From assembly GCF_033095865.1 (NCBI RefSeq), contig NZ_AP019365.1, positions 2,515,501 through 2,579,500 of the forward strand: a stretch of DNA of 64,000 bases, read 5' to 3'. Within the stretch, counting starts at the first letter, position 1. Every line of letters begins with the position of its first letter. The DNA is from Pseudomonas sp. KU43P. Lineage in GTDB: Bacteria > Pseudomonadota > Gammaproteobacteria > Pseudomonadales > Pseudomonadaceae. Under the pieces are notes generated by a model that saw only the letters and a list, made by a program, of their open reading frames with translations, searched no databases and was not told the origin of the DNA. Made by a program: the position numbers and the translations under genes. This document shows positions 17,259 to 25,229 of the stretch, piece after piece.

Positions 17259-18077
17259 TCAGTGACGGGCAGTGCCCTGGATGGCGTAGCGCAGGCGGCC
17301 GGAGAGCAGGTCGGCGAGCACCACCATGAGCGTGATGACCAGGATGCAAGTCGCGGTTTCCTGGTACTTGAACAGCTTCAGACTGCTGACCAGTTCAAAG
17401 CCCAGGCCGCCAGCGCCGACCATGCCCAGCACCGTGGCCGAGCGCAGATTGACCTCGAAGCGGTACAGCACCACGGCAATCCAGGCGGTGACCACCTGCG
17501 GCAGCACGCCGAAGGCGATCACCTGCAAGGGGTTCGCACCGGTTGCGCGCAGGGCTTCGATCGGCCCTTGGTCGATCTCCTCGATGCTTTCGGCAAAGAA
17601 TTTGCCGAGCATGCCCACACCATGCAGCGCCAGGGCCAGCACCCCAGGAAACGGCCCGAGGCCCACCGCCGAGACGAACACCAAGGCGAGGATCAGTTCA
17701 TTGATGCTGCGGATCACGTTGAGCATCTGCCGAGTGCCCTGGTGCAGCCAGCGGTTGCGGTGCAGGTTGCGTGCGGCGAGAAACCCCAAGGGTACGGCGA
17801 GCAGGATCCCCAGCAAGGTGCCCCACAAAGCGATCTGCAGGGTTTCCAGCGCCGGGTGCCAGAGGCTGGGCAAGATGCTCAGGTCGGGTGGCAACGAGCG
17901 GCCGAGGAAGTCGCCGATCTGTGGCAGGCCGCTGGCCAGGTCGGCCCAGCTCAGCTGCGCGCCTTCGGCACTCCAGTGCAGCACGCCGAGTACCAGCAAC
18001 AGTAGCGCCCCGCTGCTCAGCCAGCCGCGCATGCTGCTCGGGGTCTTGACCAGCCATTGATGACTTTGCAGGTTCAT
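17259..18077 (-). CDS. phnE: Phosphonate ABC transporter, permease
   Basis: 272 residues with about six membrane segments. The permease signature is visible as EALRATGANPLQVIAFGVLPQVVTAWIAVVLYRFEVNLRSATVLGMVGAGGLG, typical of PhnE. It forms the inner-membrane channel of the phosphonate importer with PhnC and PhnD. It starts 2 nt after the phnC stop. The Fe-ADH follows 160 nt downstream. Confidence 0.92.
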   Translation of the reverse strand: MNLQSHQWLVKTPSSMRGWLSSGALLLLVLGVLHWSAEGAQLSWADLASGLPQIGDFLGRSLPPDLSILPSLWHPALETLQIALWGTLLGILLAVPLGFLAARNLHRNRWLHQGTRQMLNVIRSINELILALVFVSAVGLGPFPGVLALALHGVGMLGKFFAESIEEIDQGPIEALRATGANPLQVIAFGVLPQVVTAWIAVVLYRFEVNLRSATVLGMVGAGGLGFELVSSLKLFKYQETATCILVITLMVVLADLLSGRLRYAIQGTARH

Positions 18078-18079
18078 GT

Positions 18080-18868
18080 TCAGGCTCCTGCACGGGCGCA
18101 GCGGGTGCTGGCCGTTACGGGTGGCAGCGGCTCGCTCGCCGCCGGGTTGTCGTAGATGCGCTGCAGGGCAATGTCGTCCAGTTGATCCGGGCGGCCGTCG
18201 AACACCAGGCGCCCGCTGGCGAGCCCGATGATGCGGTCGCCGAATTCCTTGGCCAGGTCCACCTGGTGCAGGTTGCAGACCACGGTGATCCCCAGGCTCC
18301 GAGCGGCGTCGCGCAGGTAGTGCATCACCAGGTGCGCGGTCTTCGGGTCCAGGCTGGCCACCGGCTCGTCAGCCAGGATCACCTTGGGCCGCTGGGCCAA
18401 GGCCCGGGCGATGCCGACCCGCTGCATCTGCCCACCGGACAGCGAATCGGTGCGTGCCAGTGCCTTGTGCTCAAGCTCTACCCGGCGCAGGCAGTCTCTG
18501 GCCAGTGCCACGTCTTCGCGGCGAAACAGTTGCAGCAGGGAGGCGAGGGTATTGCTGTAGCCGAGGCGGCCGGTGAGCACGTTCTTCAGCACCGAGAGGC
18601 GCGGCACCACGTTATGGTGCTGAAAGATCATCGCCACACGCCGGCGCAGTTCGCGCACGTCGCGAGTGGCCATGGCGTCTATCCCGGCGACCTGCAGTTG
18701 GCCAGCGTCAGCCTGCGCCAGGCGATTCATGCAGCGCAGCAAGGTGGACTTGCCGGCGCCGGAGCGGCCGAGAATGACCACGAACTCCCCGGCTTGCACC
18801 TGCAGGTCGATGCCCCTGAGCACCGGGTTGTCGACGTAGCCCTTGGTGAGGCGCTGGATGCGGATCAT
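18080..18868 (-). CDS. phnC: Phosphonate ABC transporter, ATPase
   Basis: 262 residues. Walker A is GRSGAGKST, the ABC signature is LSGGQMQRVGIARAL, Walker B is VILADEPVASLDP, and the switch His lies in VVCNLHQVDLAKEFGDRI. The order D-C-E and the 4-nt overlap with phnD identify it as PhnC, energising uptake of phosphonates at the cytoplasmic face. Confidence 0.93.
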   Translation of the reverse strand: MIRIQRLTKGYVDNPVLRGIDLQVQAGEFVVILGRSGAGKSTLLRCMNRLAQADAGQLQVAGIDAMATRDVRELRRRVAMIFQHHNVVPRLSVLKNVLTGRLGYSNTLASLLQLFRREDVALARDCLRRVELEHKALARTDSLSGGQMQRVGIARALAQRPKVILADEPVASLDPKTAHLVMHYLRDAARSLGITVVCNLHQVDLAKEFGDRIIGLASGRLVFDGRPDQLDDIALQRIYDNPAASEPLPPVTASTRCARAGA

Positions 18869-19734
18869 TTCAGGCTCCGCAGGTTCAGGTCGAGCACCTT
18901 GGCGGTATCGCGCACCACGTTGTAGGCGGCATCGCTGGTAGGTTGGAAACCGTTGAGCATGCCCTGGTCGCCCCAGGGTACGTCCTTGATGGCGGCGAAG
19001 GCGCTGCGCAGTTTCTGTTGCAGTTCGGGGTCGAGGTTCTTGCGCCAGACCATCGGCGACTCGGGAATGTCGGGCGAGGTCCAGACCACACGCAGGTCCT
19101 CCTGCTTCACCTGGCCGCTGTTGATCGCGCCGGTGAGGATGCGGTCTGCCACGGCGGCAGCGTCGACCTTGCGGTTGGCCACGGCGAGAATGCTGGCGTC
19201 ATGGGAGCCGGAGAAGATCACCCGCGAGAACAGCGCCTGCGGGTCATGGCCGGCCTGTTCCAGGCCCGCCTTGGGGAACAGGTGCCCCGACGCCGAGCTT
19301 GGGTCGACGAAGGCGAAGGTGTGGCCCTTGAGGTCATCGAGGGTGCGGATTTCGCTGTCCTGGCGGGCGATGATCAGGCTGTGGTAGGCGCTGCTGGCGG
19401 TTTTCTTGGTCACGGCCACGGCGAAGGCTTCGGCCCCGGCCACCTGGTTGGCCAGCACGTAGGAGAACGGGCCGAGGTAGGCGACGTCCAGCTTGCCGGC
19501 GCGCAGCGCCTCGATCACACCGTTGTAGTCGGTGGCGACGAAGGGTTTCACCGGCATGCCCAGGCGTTGTTGCAGTTGGTCGAGCACCTGCTGGCTGCTC
19601 TTGATCATCGCCTGGGAATCCTCTGAGGGGATCAGGCCGACGGTGAGTGATTGCTGGGCGTGCACCGCCGGCGCGAGCAGCAGCGGAACCAGGGCGAGCC
19701 GGGCAAAGCAGAACAGACGGGCGAAGGGAGTCAT
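18865..19734 (-). CDS. phnD: Phosphonate ABC transporter, periplasmic binding protein
   Basis: 289 residues from MTPFARLFCFARLALV; the open frame extends to a TTG at 19770 but this ATG gives a normal signal peptide ending around AVHAQQ. The PhnD-family pattern is clear: VGLIPSEDSQAM, VKPFVATDYNGVIEALRAGKLDVAYLGPFSYV, KGHTFAFVDPSSASGHLFP, DVPWG. It binds the phosphonate in the periplasm. It is the first gene of the minus-strand operon phnDCE-ADH-OPA-phnX and diverges from the LysR gene at 19847. Confidence 0.92.
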   Translation of the reverse strand: MTPFARLFCFARLALVPLLLAPAVHAQQSLTVGLIPSEDSQAMIKSSQQVLDQLQQRLGMPVKPFVATDYNGVIEALRAGKLDVAYLGPFSYVLANQVAGAEAFAVAVTKKTASSAYHSLIIARQDSEIRTLDDLKGHTFAFVDPSSASGHLFPKAGLEQAGHDPQALFSRVIFSGSHDASILAVANRKVDAAAVADRILTGAINSGQVKQEDLRVVWTSPDIPESPMVWRKNLDPELQQKLRSAFAAIKDVPWGDQGMLNGFQPTSDAAYNVVRDTAKVLDLNLRSLK

Positions 19735-19777
19735 GGGGGTTACCGGAGGGGTTGTGATCGGTAACGCCAAACTAGGG

Positions 19778-19811
19778 CTGTCATGTGACAGTCACCGCAT
19801 CAGTTCAATAT
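19778..19811 (+). promoter_or_regulatory. Pho box with spaced -10 element
   Basis: CTGTCAT-GTGA-CAGTCAC (19778-19795) matches the PhoB direct-repeat consensus CTGTCAT-N4-CTGTCAY with a single mismatch. Ten nt downstream lies CAATAT (19806-19811), the distance expected between a Pho box and the -10 of a PhoB-activated promoter, pointing to the LysR gene at 19847. The core is also near-palindromic (CTGTCA TG TGACAG), so the divergent phnD promoter could use it too. Confidence 0.6.
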
Positions 19812-19846
19812 CGCTTTCCCCAGCCAATCATTCAAAGGATCTATGG

Positions 19847-20725
19847 ATGTCCACGGCCCGCCTGCGCACCTTTCTCGCCGTCGCCCGCCATGCCAGTTTC
19901 AGTGCCGGTGCCCGCGCCATCGGCTTGAGCCAGCCGACCGCCACTAACCAGATCCAGGGGTTGGAGCGGGAATTCAACGTCGAGCTGTTCCATCGGCGTG
20001 GCCGGCGCATCGAACTGACTGACGTGGGACGGGCACTGCTGCCCATCGCCCAGCAGCTGTCGATGCTCGAGACCGAGGCGTCGGGTTTGCTGAAGGACTC
20101 GGGCAAGCTCAATCGCGGGCATTTGAAGATTGGCGCGGTGGGGCCGTTTCATGTGATCGAGATGGTCGACCACTATTGCCGGAAGTACCCGCAGATCGAG
20201 GTGTCGATCCGCATCGGCAACTCGGCGTCGGTGCTCGAAGACCTGGAAAACTATGTGATCGATATCGGTGTGCTGGCGGGGTTGCACGACGACCCTAACT
20301 TCGTGGCGCACCGTTACGCTCGCCACCCGGTGGTGCTGTTTGCCCATGTCGAGCACCCCCTTGCCCGCCATGACGCAGTGCCGTTGCAGGCTTTGCAAGG
20401 CCAGCGCCTGCTACGCCGCGAAAGCGGTTCGACCACGCGACTGGCGCTGGAGCGGGCACTGGAGCGTGCGCAGGTGTCGCCGAAAGTTGCCATGGAAATC
20501 GGTAGCCGCGAAGCCTTGCGCGAGGCGGCGATACGCGGGATCGGCATCGGCGCGGTGTCTGAGGCGGAATACATCGCGGACCCGCGGCTCAAGATGATCC
20601 GCATCGCCGGGGACCCGGTTCACACTGAAACCTACCTGTATCACCTGGTTGAGCGAAGCAATAACCAGATCGTGAAGTCGTTTCAGGGCTGCTTGAAACC
20701 GCAGATGAAATCTTTGCATGAGTGA
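19847..20725 (+). CDS. LysR-type regulator divergent from phnDCE
   Basis: 292 residues from MSTARLRTFLAVARHASFSAG, preceded by AAAGGAT. The HTH (AGARAIGLSQPTATNQIQGLE) and the substrate-binding domain with GSTTRLALERAL and GSREALREAAIRGIGIGAVSEAEYIADPRL are intact. It is related to the LysR at 12762. Its promoter carries a Pho box and faces the phnDCE promoter, so it probably controls phosphonate uptake and breakdown, with phosphate starvation raising its own level. Longer in-frame upstream sequence overlaps phnD and is rejected. Confidence 0.88.
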   Translation: MSTARLRTFLAVARHASFSAGARAIGLSQPTATNQIQGLEREFNVELFHRRGRRIELTDVGRALLPIAQQLSMLETEASGLLKDSGKLNRGHLKIGAVGPFHVIEMVDHYCRKYPQIEVSIRIGNSASVLEDLENYVIDIGVLAGLHDDPNFVAHRYARHPVVLFAHVEHPLARHDAVPLQALQGQRLLRRESGSTTRLALERALERAQVSPKVAMEIGSREALREAAIRGIGIGAVSEAEYIADPRLKMIRIAGDPVHTETYLYHLVERSNNQIVKSFQGCLKPQMKSLHE

Positions 20726-20777
20726 GCTTGAGTGTTTCCAATAAGCAGACTAATACTTAGGCACTGCCGGAAGAGGG

Positions 20778-21011
20778 ATGGTCATGCAGATTCGATTCGT
20801 TGTGGTGCCCGCGGTCCCTCGTCAGAAAGAGGTATTTCCTCGACGCATCGGCTTTCCCAGCGTGCTGGGGGAGGGGTATGACCTGTATGACACGCAAGAC
20901 AAGGTTCGCTTGAGCCTGAATTTCCCGACGCGTGCTGAGGCGGAATTTGATTGTGCATGCCGCAATGGTTGCCAGGGTGCGGATGAGCAGAGTGTGGTGG
21001 GGACTGCTTGA
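20778..21011 (+). CDS. Small hypothetical protein
   Basis: 77 residues starting MVMQIRFVVVPAVPRQKEVF after an AGAGGG ribosome site. The sequence looks protein-like up to about residue 63 (FPSVLGEGYDLYDTQDKVRLSLNFPTRAEAE). After that the adjacent frame appears better: MSRVWWGLLEVEALREMLES, continuing to a TAG at 21088-21090. A frameshift joining the two is possible. I do not recognise the family. Confidence is moderate that the first part is a real gene. Confidence 0.45.
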   Translation: MVMQIRFVVVPAVPRQKEVFPRRIGFPSVLGEGYDLYDTQDKVRLSLNFPTRAEAEFDCACRNGCQGADEQSVVGTA

Positions 21012-21110
21012 GGTGGAGGCGTTGCGGGAGATGCTGGAGTCGACTTTGATTCAGGTGCAGATGCCGGCTGAGCCCAGGACCTTGCACTAGGGCTTGAGTG
21101 ATGTGTTGTC

Positions 21111-21209
21111 TGGGCTGGCCCTATCGCCGGCAAGCCGGCTCCCACAGGGATATTCAGCGACCACGCGCTCGGTGTGGGAGCTGGCTTGCCAGCGATAGGG
21201 CCAGCCCAG
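21111..21209. repeat. BIME, second copy of the 2407-2505 element
   Basis: Nearly identical to 2407-2505 with only a few substitutions. The identity continues through the ribosome site into the first codons of the following DUF3077 gene and starts at the shared ggcttgagtgatgtgttgtc, so this is a duplicated block rather than two independent REP insertions. Confidence 0.8.
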
Positions 21210-21237
21210 GCAACGGAACATTCAGGGAGATCGAACA

Positions 21238-21378
21238 ATGACCACAGACGACACCCACGTCACCGTCGGCAAAATCGGCCTGATGGACGAGAAACCCATG
21301 ATGATCTGGGCTGCTCACTACCTGAGTGCCATGGCCAAGGCACTGATGGATGATGCCGAGTTGGGGATGATGCATTGA
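21238..21378 (+). pseudogene. DUF3077 family protein with a large internal deletion
   Basis: 46 codons: MTTDDTHVTVGK joins directly to IGLMDEKPMMIWAAHYLSAM and ends ALMDDAELGMMH. Compared with the copy at 2534, about 40 codons including the whole TFFQGDNQTHPLFR...ELMGYVRELT core are missing, but the frame is preserved and the C-terminus is intact. The two copies are thus complementary: each lacks what the other keeps. It may produce a short peptide. No function known. Confidence 0.65.
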
Positions 21379-21388
21379 GTGATGCGTT

Positions 21389-21480
21389 GGCTGGGCTGGC
21401 CTCTCGCGGATGAATCCGCTCCTACAACGTCCGCGCGGTCTTTGTAGGAGCGGATTCATCCGCGAGAAGCCAGCCCAGCC
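21389..21480. repeat. 39-bp near-perfect inverted repeat (REP pair)
   Basis: Arms 21389-21427 and 21442-21480 are reverse complements with one mismatch, separated by 14 nt. The core ctcgcggatgaatccgctcc is a known Pseudomonas REP type, different from the ggcaagc type found elsewhere in the window. It would fold into a very stable hairpin between the DUF3077 remnant and the PepSY gene. Confidence 0.8.
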
Positions 21481-21561
21481 AATACAAATCCCAAAGCAAT
21501 TGAACTGCTCCAACCCCACCCATGTCGCATCCTTTAACCCCCGTAAAAAAGGATGTTGGCA

Positions 21562-21834
21562 ATGAAAACCATCACTCGACTGTTCACCGGCCTGGCTTTG
21601 GTCGGCGCACTGGGCGCCTCTGCAGCCTGGGCCGATCAGCCCGGCGCCGACTGGACCGTGACCAAGGACCAGGCCGAAGCCACGCTCAAGGGCGCAGGCT
21701 ACACCCAGATCACCAAGATCGAAGCCGATGACGGCCATTGGGAAGGGGAAGGCATGAAGGCGGACGGCAAACGCTACGAATTCCACGTCGATCCGCACAG
21801 TGGCGCCATCACCAAGGATGAGGTGGATAACTGA
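21562..21834 (+). CDS. PepSY domain-containing periplasmic protein
   Basis: 90 residues from MKTITRLFTGLALVGALGAS; an ATG three codons earlier is possible. The signal peptide ends near SAAWAD. The mature part is a single PepSY domain: DQAEATLKGAGYTQITKIEADDGHWEGEGMKADGKRYEFHVDPHSGAITKDE. PepSY proteins are small periplasmic modules thought to inhibit peptidases or sense envelope state. It stands alone between a REP pair and the convergent lhgO. Confidence 0.85.
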   Translation: MKTITRLFTGLALVGALGASAAWADQPGADWTVTKDQAEATLKGAGYTQITKIEADDGHWEGEGMKADGKRYEFHVDPHSGAITKDEVDN

Positions 21835-21886
21835 CAGCCCGTCGGGTGCGTGCAGTCTGGCCACAGCCGCACGCACCCAGGGGTAG

Positions 21887-23128
21887 TTAAACGGTTTGTG
21901 CGCGAGGCACCTGTACAGTCGCTTTCTTCAGATCACCGCCCACCTGCTCCTGAACCTTCGACACGATATAAGCCCCGATCGGAATGGCCGAAGTCGCCGC
22001 CGGCGAGGGCGCGTTGCAGACATTCACGCTGCGGGCCGTATTGACGAACAGGAAGTCATCGATCAGCTTGCCTTCATTCGATACCGCCTGGGCCCGCACA
22101 CCGGCCGGGTAGGGCTTGAGGTGTTCCTTGTTCAAGCTCGGGCAGTACTTCTGCACGGTCTTCAGGTAGGCCCCCTTGAACAGCGAGTTCTTCATCTCCA
22201 CCAGCCCCGGGCGCAGATTGTCGCGCAGCACTTTGCGGATGCCGCGATGCCCGAGCATGCTGCCCAGGTCGCTCAGGGAAATATCGGACTTGCGATAACC
22301 CTCGCGTTTCATGGCTAGCACGGCGTTCGGCCCGACGGTGACGGTGCCGTCGATCATCCGCGTCAGGTGCACGCCCAGAAACGGCATGGACGGGTCCGGG
22401 ATCGGGTAGATCAGGTGGTTGACGATCTGGTTGTGCTCCGGCGGCAGCAGGTAGTACTCGCCCCGGAACGGGCAGATGGTGAAGCTCGGTTGCACACCCA
22501 GCATGCGCACGACACGGTCGGCCATAAGGCCCGAGCACGAGACCAGGTAGCGGGTGGTGTAGGTGCCGCGGTCAGTCTTGACGACAATCGAGTCCGCCTG
22601 TTCGACCAGGCCGGTGACCTCGGTGTCGAACTGTACTGTGCCGCCTTTCTTCTGGAACTCCCGGCTCATCTGCGCAGTCACGGCGGCATAGTTCACGATG
22701 CCGCTGGAGGGCACGAAAATGCCGCCCAGGCCCACGATATTGGGCTCGCGCTCGCGCAGCTCGCCGGCCGACAGCCAGTAACGCTCCAGGCCATTGGCCT
22801 CGGTGCGCTCCCACAGGGCGCGCATGCGCTCCATCTCCAGCTCGTTGGTGGCGACCAGTAGCTTGCCGCATTCGTCATAGGGAATGCCGTGTTCATCGCA
22901 GAAGCGTTTGGTGGCCTTGTTGCCTTCCAGGCAAAACTTCGCCTTGAGGCTGCCGGGCGTGTAGTAGACGCCGGCGTGGATCACGCCACTGTTATGGCCG
23001 GTTTGATGCTGCGCCGGGCCGCTCTCCTTTTCCAGGAGCAGCATGCGTGCGTCCGGGTACTGATCGGCCAGTTGCATCGCCGTCGACATGCCGACGATGC
23101 CACCTCCGATGATCACGAAATCGTACAT
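21887..23128 (-). CDS. lhgO: L-2-hydroxyglutarate oxidase/dehydrogenase
   Basis: 413 residues. The FAD-binding N-terminus reads FVIIGGGIVGMSTAMQLA, and the DAO-type fold continues through HNSGVIHAGVYYTPGSLKA, GNKATKRFCDEHGIPY, GLGGIFVPSSGIVNYA, CPFRGEYYLL and TVGPNAVLAMKREGY, all hallmarks of LhgO. It oxidises L-2-hydroxyglutarate to 2-oxoglutarate, passing electrons to the quinone pool. It lies 54 nt downstream of glaH, which makes its substrate from glutarate. Confidence 0.93.
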   Translation of the reverse strand: MYDFVIIGGGIVGMSTAMQLADQYPDARMLLLEKESGPAQHQTGHNSGVIHAGVYYTPGSLKAKFCLEGNKATKRFCDEHGIPYDECGKLLVATNELEMERMRALWERTEANGLERYWLSAGELREREPNIVGLGGIFVPSSGIVNYAAVTAQMSREFQKKGGTVQFDTEVTGLVEQADSIVVKTDRGTYTTRYLVSCSGLMADRVVRMLGVQPSFTICPFRGEYYLLPPEHNQIVNHLIYPIPDPSMPFLGVHLTRMIDGTVTVGPNAVLAMKREGYRKSDISLSDLGSMLGHRGIRKVLRDNLRPGLVEMKNSLFKGAYLKTVQKYCPSLNKEHLKPYPAGVRAQAVSNEGKLIDDFLFVNTARSVNVCNAPSPAATSAIPIGAYIVSKVQEQVGGDLKKATVQVPRAQTV

Positions 23129-23182
23129 GGGTCTGTTCCTTGCCGATGGCCTCGGCGTGCGAGCGCCGAGGCCATGCGCGCA

Positions 23183-24169
23183 TCAGTTGGAGGTCTGGCC
23201 GCGGTGGTGTTCCATTTTCGGGAAGCTGAAGTAGCCACGCTGGCGCATCAGTTCGCGGCGCAGGCCAGGGTGAGCGACGAAGCGGTCACGGCCATGCAGC
23301 CAGAACAGGTTGTTGATCAGCAGGAACGAGCCGACTGCCACCGGGATCGACACCTTGCTCGCGCTGTTTTCCAGCGACTCGCCCAGCTGGAACAGCCAGG
23401 TACCTTCCTCGTAGTTGTCCGGCTGCACGAACTGGTCGATGTAGCGCATGGTCGGACGGCCGACCGAGTCGGTATCGAACACGGCGTGGAACACGTCCTC
23501 GCGGGTGTTCTTGCTCGGCGGTGCAGTCCAGCGCATCACGCGGCGGGCCAGCGGGTGCTTGTAGAAGGTGTCCAGGTCGGCCCAGTCGTCCAGGTGCTGC
23601 AGCAGCGAGTTACCGCCTTCCATGTTCTGCTCATCGATCTTCATCATCAGCACGTAGTCGGTGATCTGGTTCACGAAGGTGCCGTCGTTGTGCAGTTCCA
23701 TCACCCGGTGGGGCTGGCGCAGGTAGCTGTCGGAATTGTCGACGTTCTCGACCACGAAGCGCGCATAGAACTGGCCGCTCATGGCATCGAAGTTGGAACG
23801 GCCCAGCAGGTGCGCCACGGCAGTGGAGATCTTCACCATGTCGTCAGCCTGGGCGACGCTGTCCAGGCCCTCGGGCACGACCAGCAGGCCGCCGGTGCTG
23901 CGGTCGAGCAGGGTGTTGACGATGACCGGGCGCAGGGTGCCCTGGCAGATGTCGTCTAGGATCTTGCCCACCTGGAAGCGCAGGAACGATTTGTACTCCA
24001 GCGCCTGCACGGGCCATTCAGCCACCGCGGCGACGAAGGCGTCGACCGTTTCCTTGGCCAAGCGCAGCTCCAGCAGGCGCTCGGACTGTGGCGTCGATTG
24101 CAGGGTGAAGCCGTGCAGCAGGGCAGGCTGCTCGAGTACGGGCATATCGATCTGGGTGATGGCGTTCAT
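23183..24169 (-). CDS. glaH: Glutarate 2-hydroxylase (2-oxoglutarate/Fe(II) dioxygenase)
   Basis: 328 residues from [20 protein letters not shown]; the CAGGAG ribosome site precedes this ATG, and the TTG six codons upstream is unlikely. This is the CsiD/GlaH family, with the facial-triad HxD in [14 protein letters not shown] and the distal His and co-substrate Arg region in [29 protein letters not shown]. It hydroxylates glutarate to L-2-hydroxyglutarate with O2 and 2-oxoglutarate, in lysine/cadaverine breakdown. It is transcribed away from csiR and carries a palindrome in its promoter. Confidence 0.93.
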   Translation of the reverse strand: MNAITQIDMPVLEQPALLHGFTLQSTPQSERLLELRLAKETVDAFVAAVAEWPVQALEYKSFLRFQVGKILDDICQGTLRPVIVNTLLDRSTGGLLVVPEGLDSVAQADDMVKISTAVAHLLGRSNFDAMSGQFYARFVVENVDNSDSYLRQPHRVMELHNDGTFVNQITDYVLMMKIDEQNMEGGNSLLQHLDDWADLDTFYKHPLARRVMRWTAPPSKNTREDVFHAVFDTDSVGRPTMRYIDQFVQPDNYEEGTWLFQLGESLENSASKVSIPVAVGSFLLINNLFWLHGRDRFVAHPGLRRELMRQRGYFSFPKMEHHRGQTSN

Positions 24170-24239
24170 GGCGACTCCTGAAATCAAGCGGACGAGGAGG
24201 TGGGTTCAAGTGGTGAGGTAAAAATATCGCCGAAACATC

Positions 24240-24255
24240 AAAATGTCTACATTTT
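24240..24255. promoter_or_regulatory. Candidate CsiR operator
   Basis: AAAATGT-CT-ACATTTT is a perfect inverted repeat with 7-bp arms, in the AT-rich divergent region between glaH and csiR. GntR/FadR-type regulators bind such TGT-N2-ACA cores. A further half-like AAAATGTTTTT lies at 24272-24282. CsiR is known to repress glaH in E. coli and Pseudomonas. Confidence 0.6.
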
Positions 24256-24349
24256 TAAAAAACGTATTCAGAAAATGTTTTTATTCACGATCTGCCCTGC
24301 TGGATGGAGTTCGGTATGATGGGGCGCGCTTAGCAAGAGAACCCTCTGG

Positions 24350-25042
24350 ATGGACCTGACCGATCTCGCCGAAACCACCTCCGATGCCGCCTATTCGCGC
24401 TTGAAGACCGACATTCTCCGTGGCGCCTACCGCCCCGGAGAAAAGCTGTTGATGAGCGCCTTGAAAGACCGCTACGCCGTCGGCGTGGGGCCAATGCGCG
24501 AGGTGCTGGCGCGGTTGGTGGGTGAGCGGCTGGTCAGCGCCATCAACCAGAAGGGCTATCGGGTGGCGACCATGTCGCTGGACGAGATGGTCGATGTCTA
24601 TAAAGCTCGGGCCCATCTGGAGGCCATGATTGTCGGGCTGGCGGTAGAGAAGGGCGATGAAGCCTGGGAAGCGTCCATCGTGGCCAGCGCGCACACCCTG
24701 TCGAAAGTGGTCGAACTGCACACCCCGCAGGAAATGGTCGATGTCTGGGATGCCCGGCACAAGGCGTTCCACAATGCCATTGCCAGTGGCTGCGGCTCCA
24801 AGAGCCTGCTACAGGCGCGGGCGTTTCTCCAGGATCAGGCCGAGCGTTACCGGCAGATCTGGCTCAAACGCACCGTGCTGTCCGAAGAAGCCTTGCGCCT
24901 CAAGCGCGAAGAGCACGCCGAACTGGTCAGCACCATCCTCGGGCGCGATGCGCAAAAGGCCAGCAAGATGATGCTGGAGCACTTGATGACGCCCGTCCCC
25001 ATCATCACCCGCATCATCGAACGCGAAGCCGGCATTCTCTAA
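24350..25042 (+). CDS. csiR: GntR-family repressor of glutarate catabolism
   Basis: 230 residues. The winged HTH (DAAYSRLKTDILRGAYRPGEKLLMSALKDRYAVGVGPMREVLARLVGERLV) is followed by a helical FCD effector domain (~85-225) with DARHKAFHNAI and EEHAELVSTIL carrying the metal-ligand His residues. It is adjacent and divergent to glaH-lhgO, as in other Pseudomonas genomes, where CsiR represses and glutarate or 2-hydroxyglutarate relieves repression. The next 180 nt hold no gene. Confidence 0.88.
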   Translation: MDLTDLAETTSDAAYSRLKTDILRGAYRPGEKLLMSALKDRYAVGVGPMREVLARLVGERLVSAINQKGYRVATMSLDEMVDVYKARAHLEAMIVGLAVEKGDEAWEASIVASAHTLSKVVELHTPQEMVDVWDARHKAFHNAIASGCGSKSLLQARAFLQDQAERYRQIWLKRTVLSEEALRLKREEHAELVSTILGRDAQKASKMMLEHLMTPVPIITRIIEREAGIL

Positions 25043-25158
25043 CGTTGCATTCCATTCCTGGCGTGAACCCTCGCGCCTGATTCCCCCCCCCGATGACCTT
25101 GATGGCGAGCACCGGATCTGATCCGGCGCTCGCTCGTGTGTGTTCGCGCTGCTTGACT

Positions 25159-25210
25159 CGTGAAAATTATCATGTATTTTTTCATGAAAAATAAGTCCAA
25201 TATTTTCACG
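25159..25210. promoter_or_regulatory. Nested palindromes upstream of the HTH-cupin repressor
   Basis: CGTGAAAAT (25159-25167) is mirrored by ATTTTCACG (25202-25210), and inside lies the perfect palindrome TTTTTCATGAAAAA (25178-25191). The stretch is very AT-rich and ends 19 nt before the start codon. It is a plausible operator for the PuuR-like protein encoded just downstream. Confidence 0.5.
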
Positions 25211-25229
25211 GCGGTGCCGAGCAATGACG

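Noticed and set aside
22367..23959. Plus-strand open frames opposite lhgO and glaH
   Set aside because: His/Gln/Arg-rich antisense shadows of two well-supported genes.
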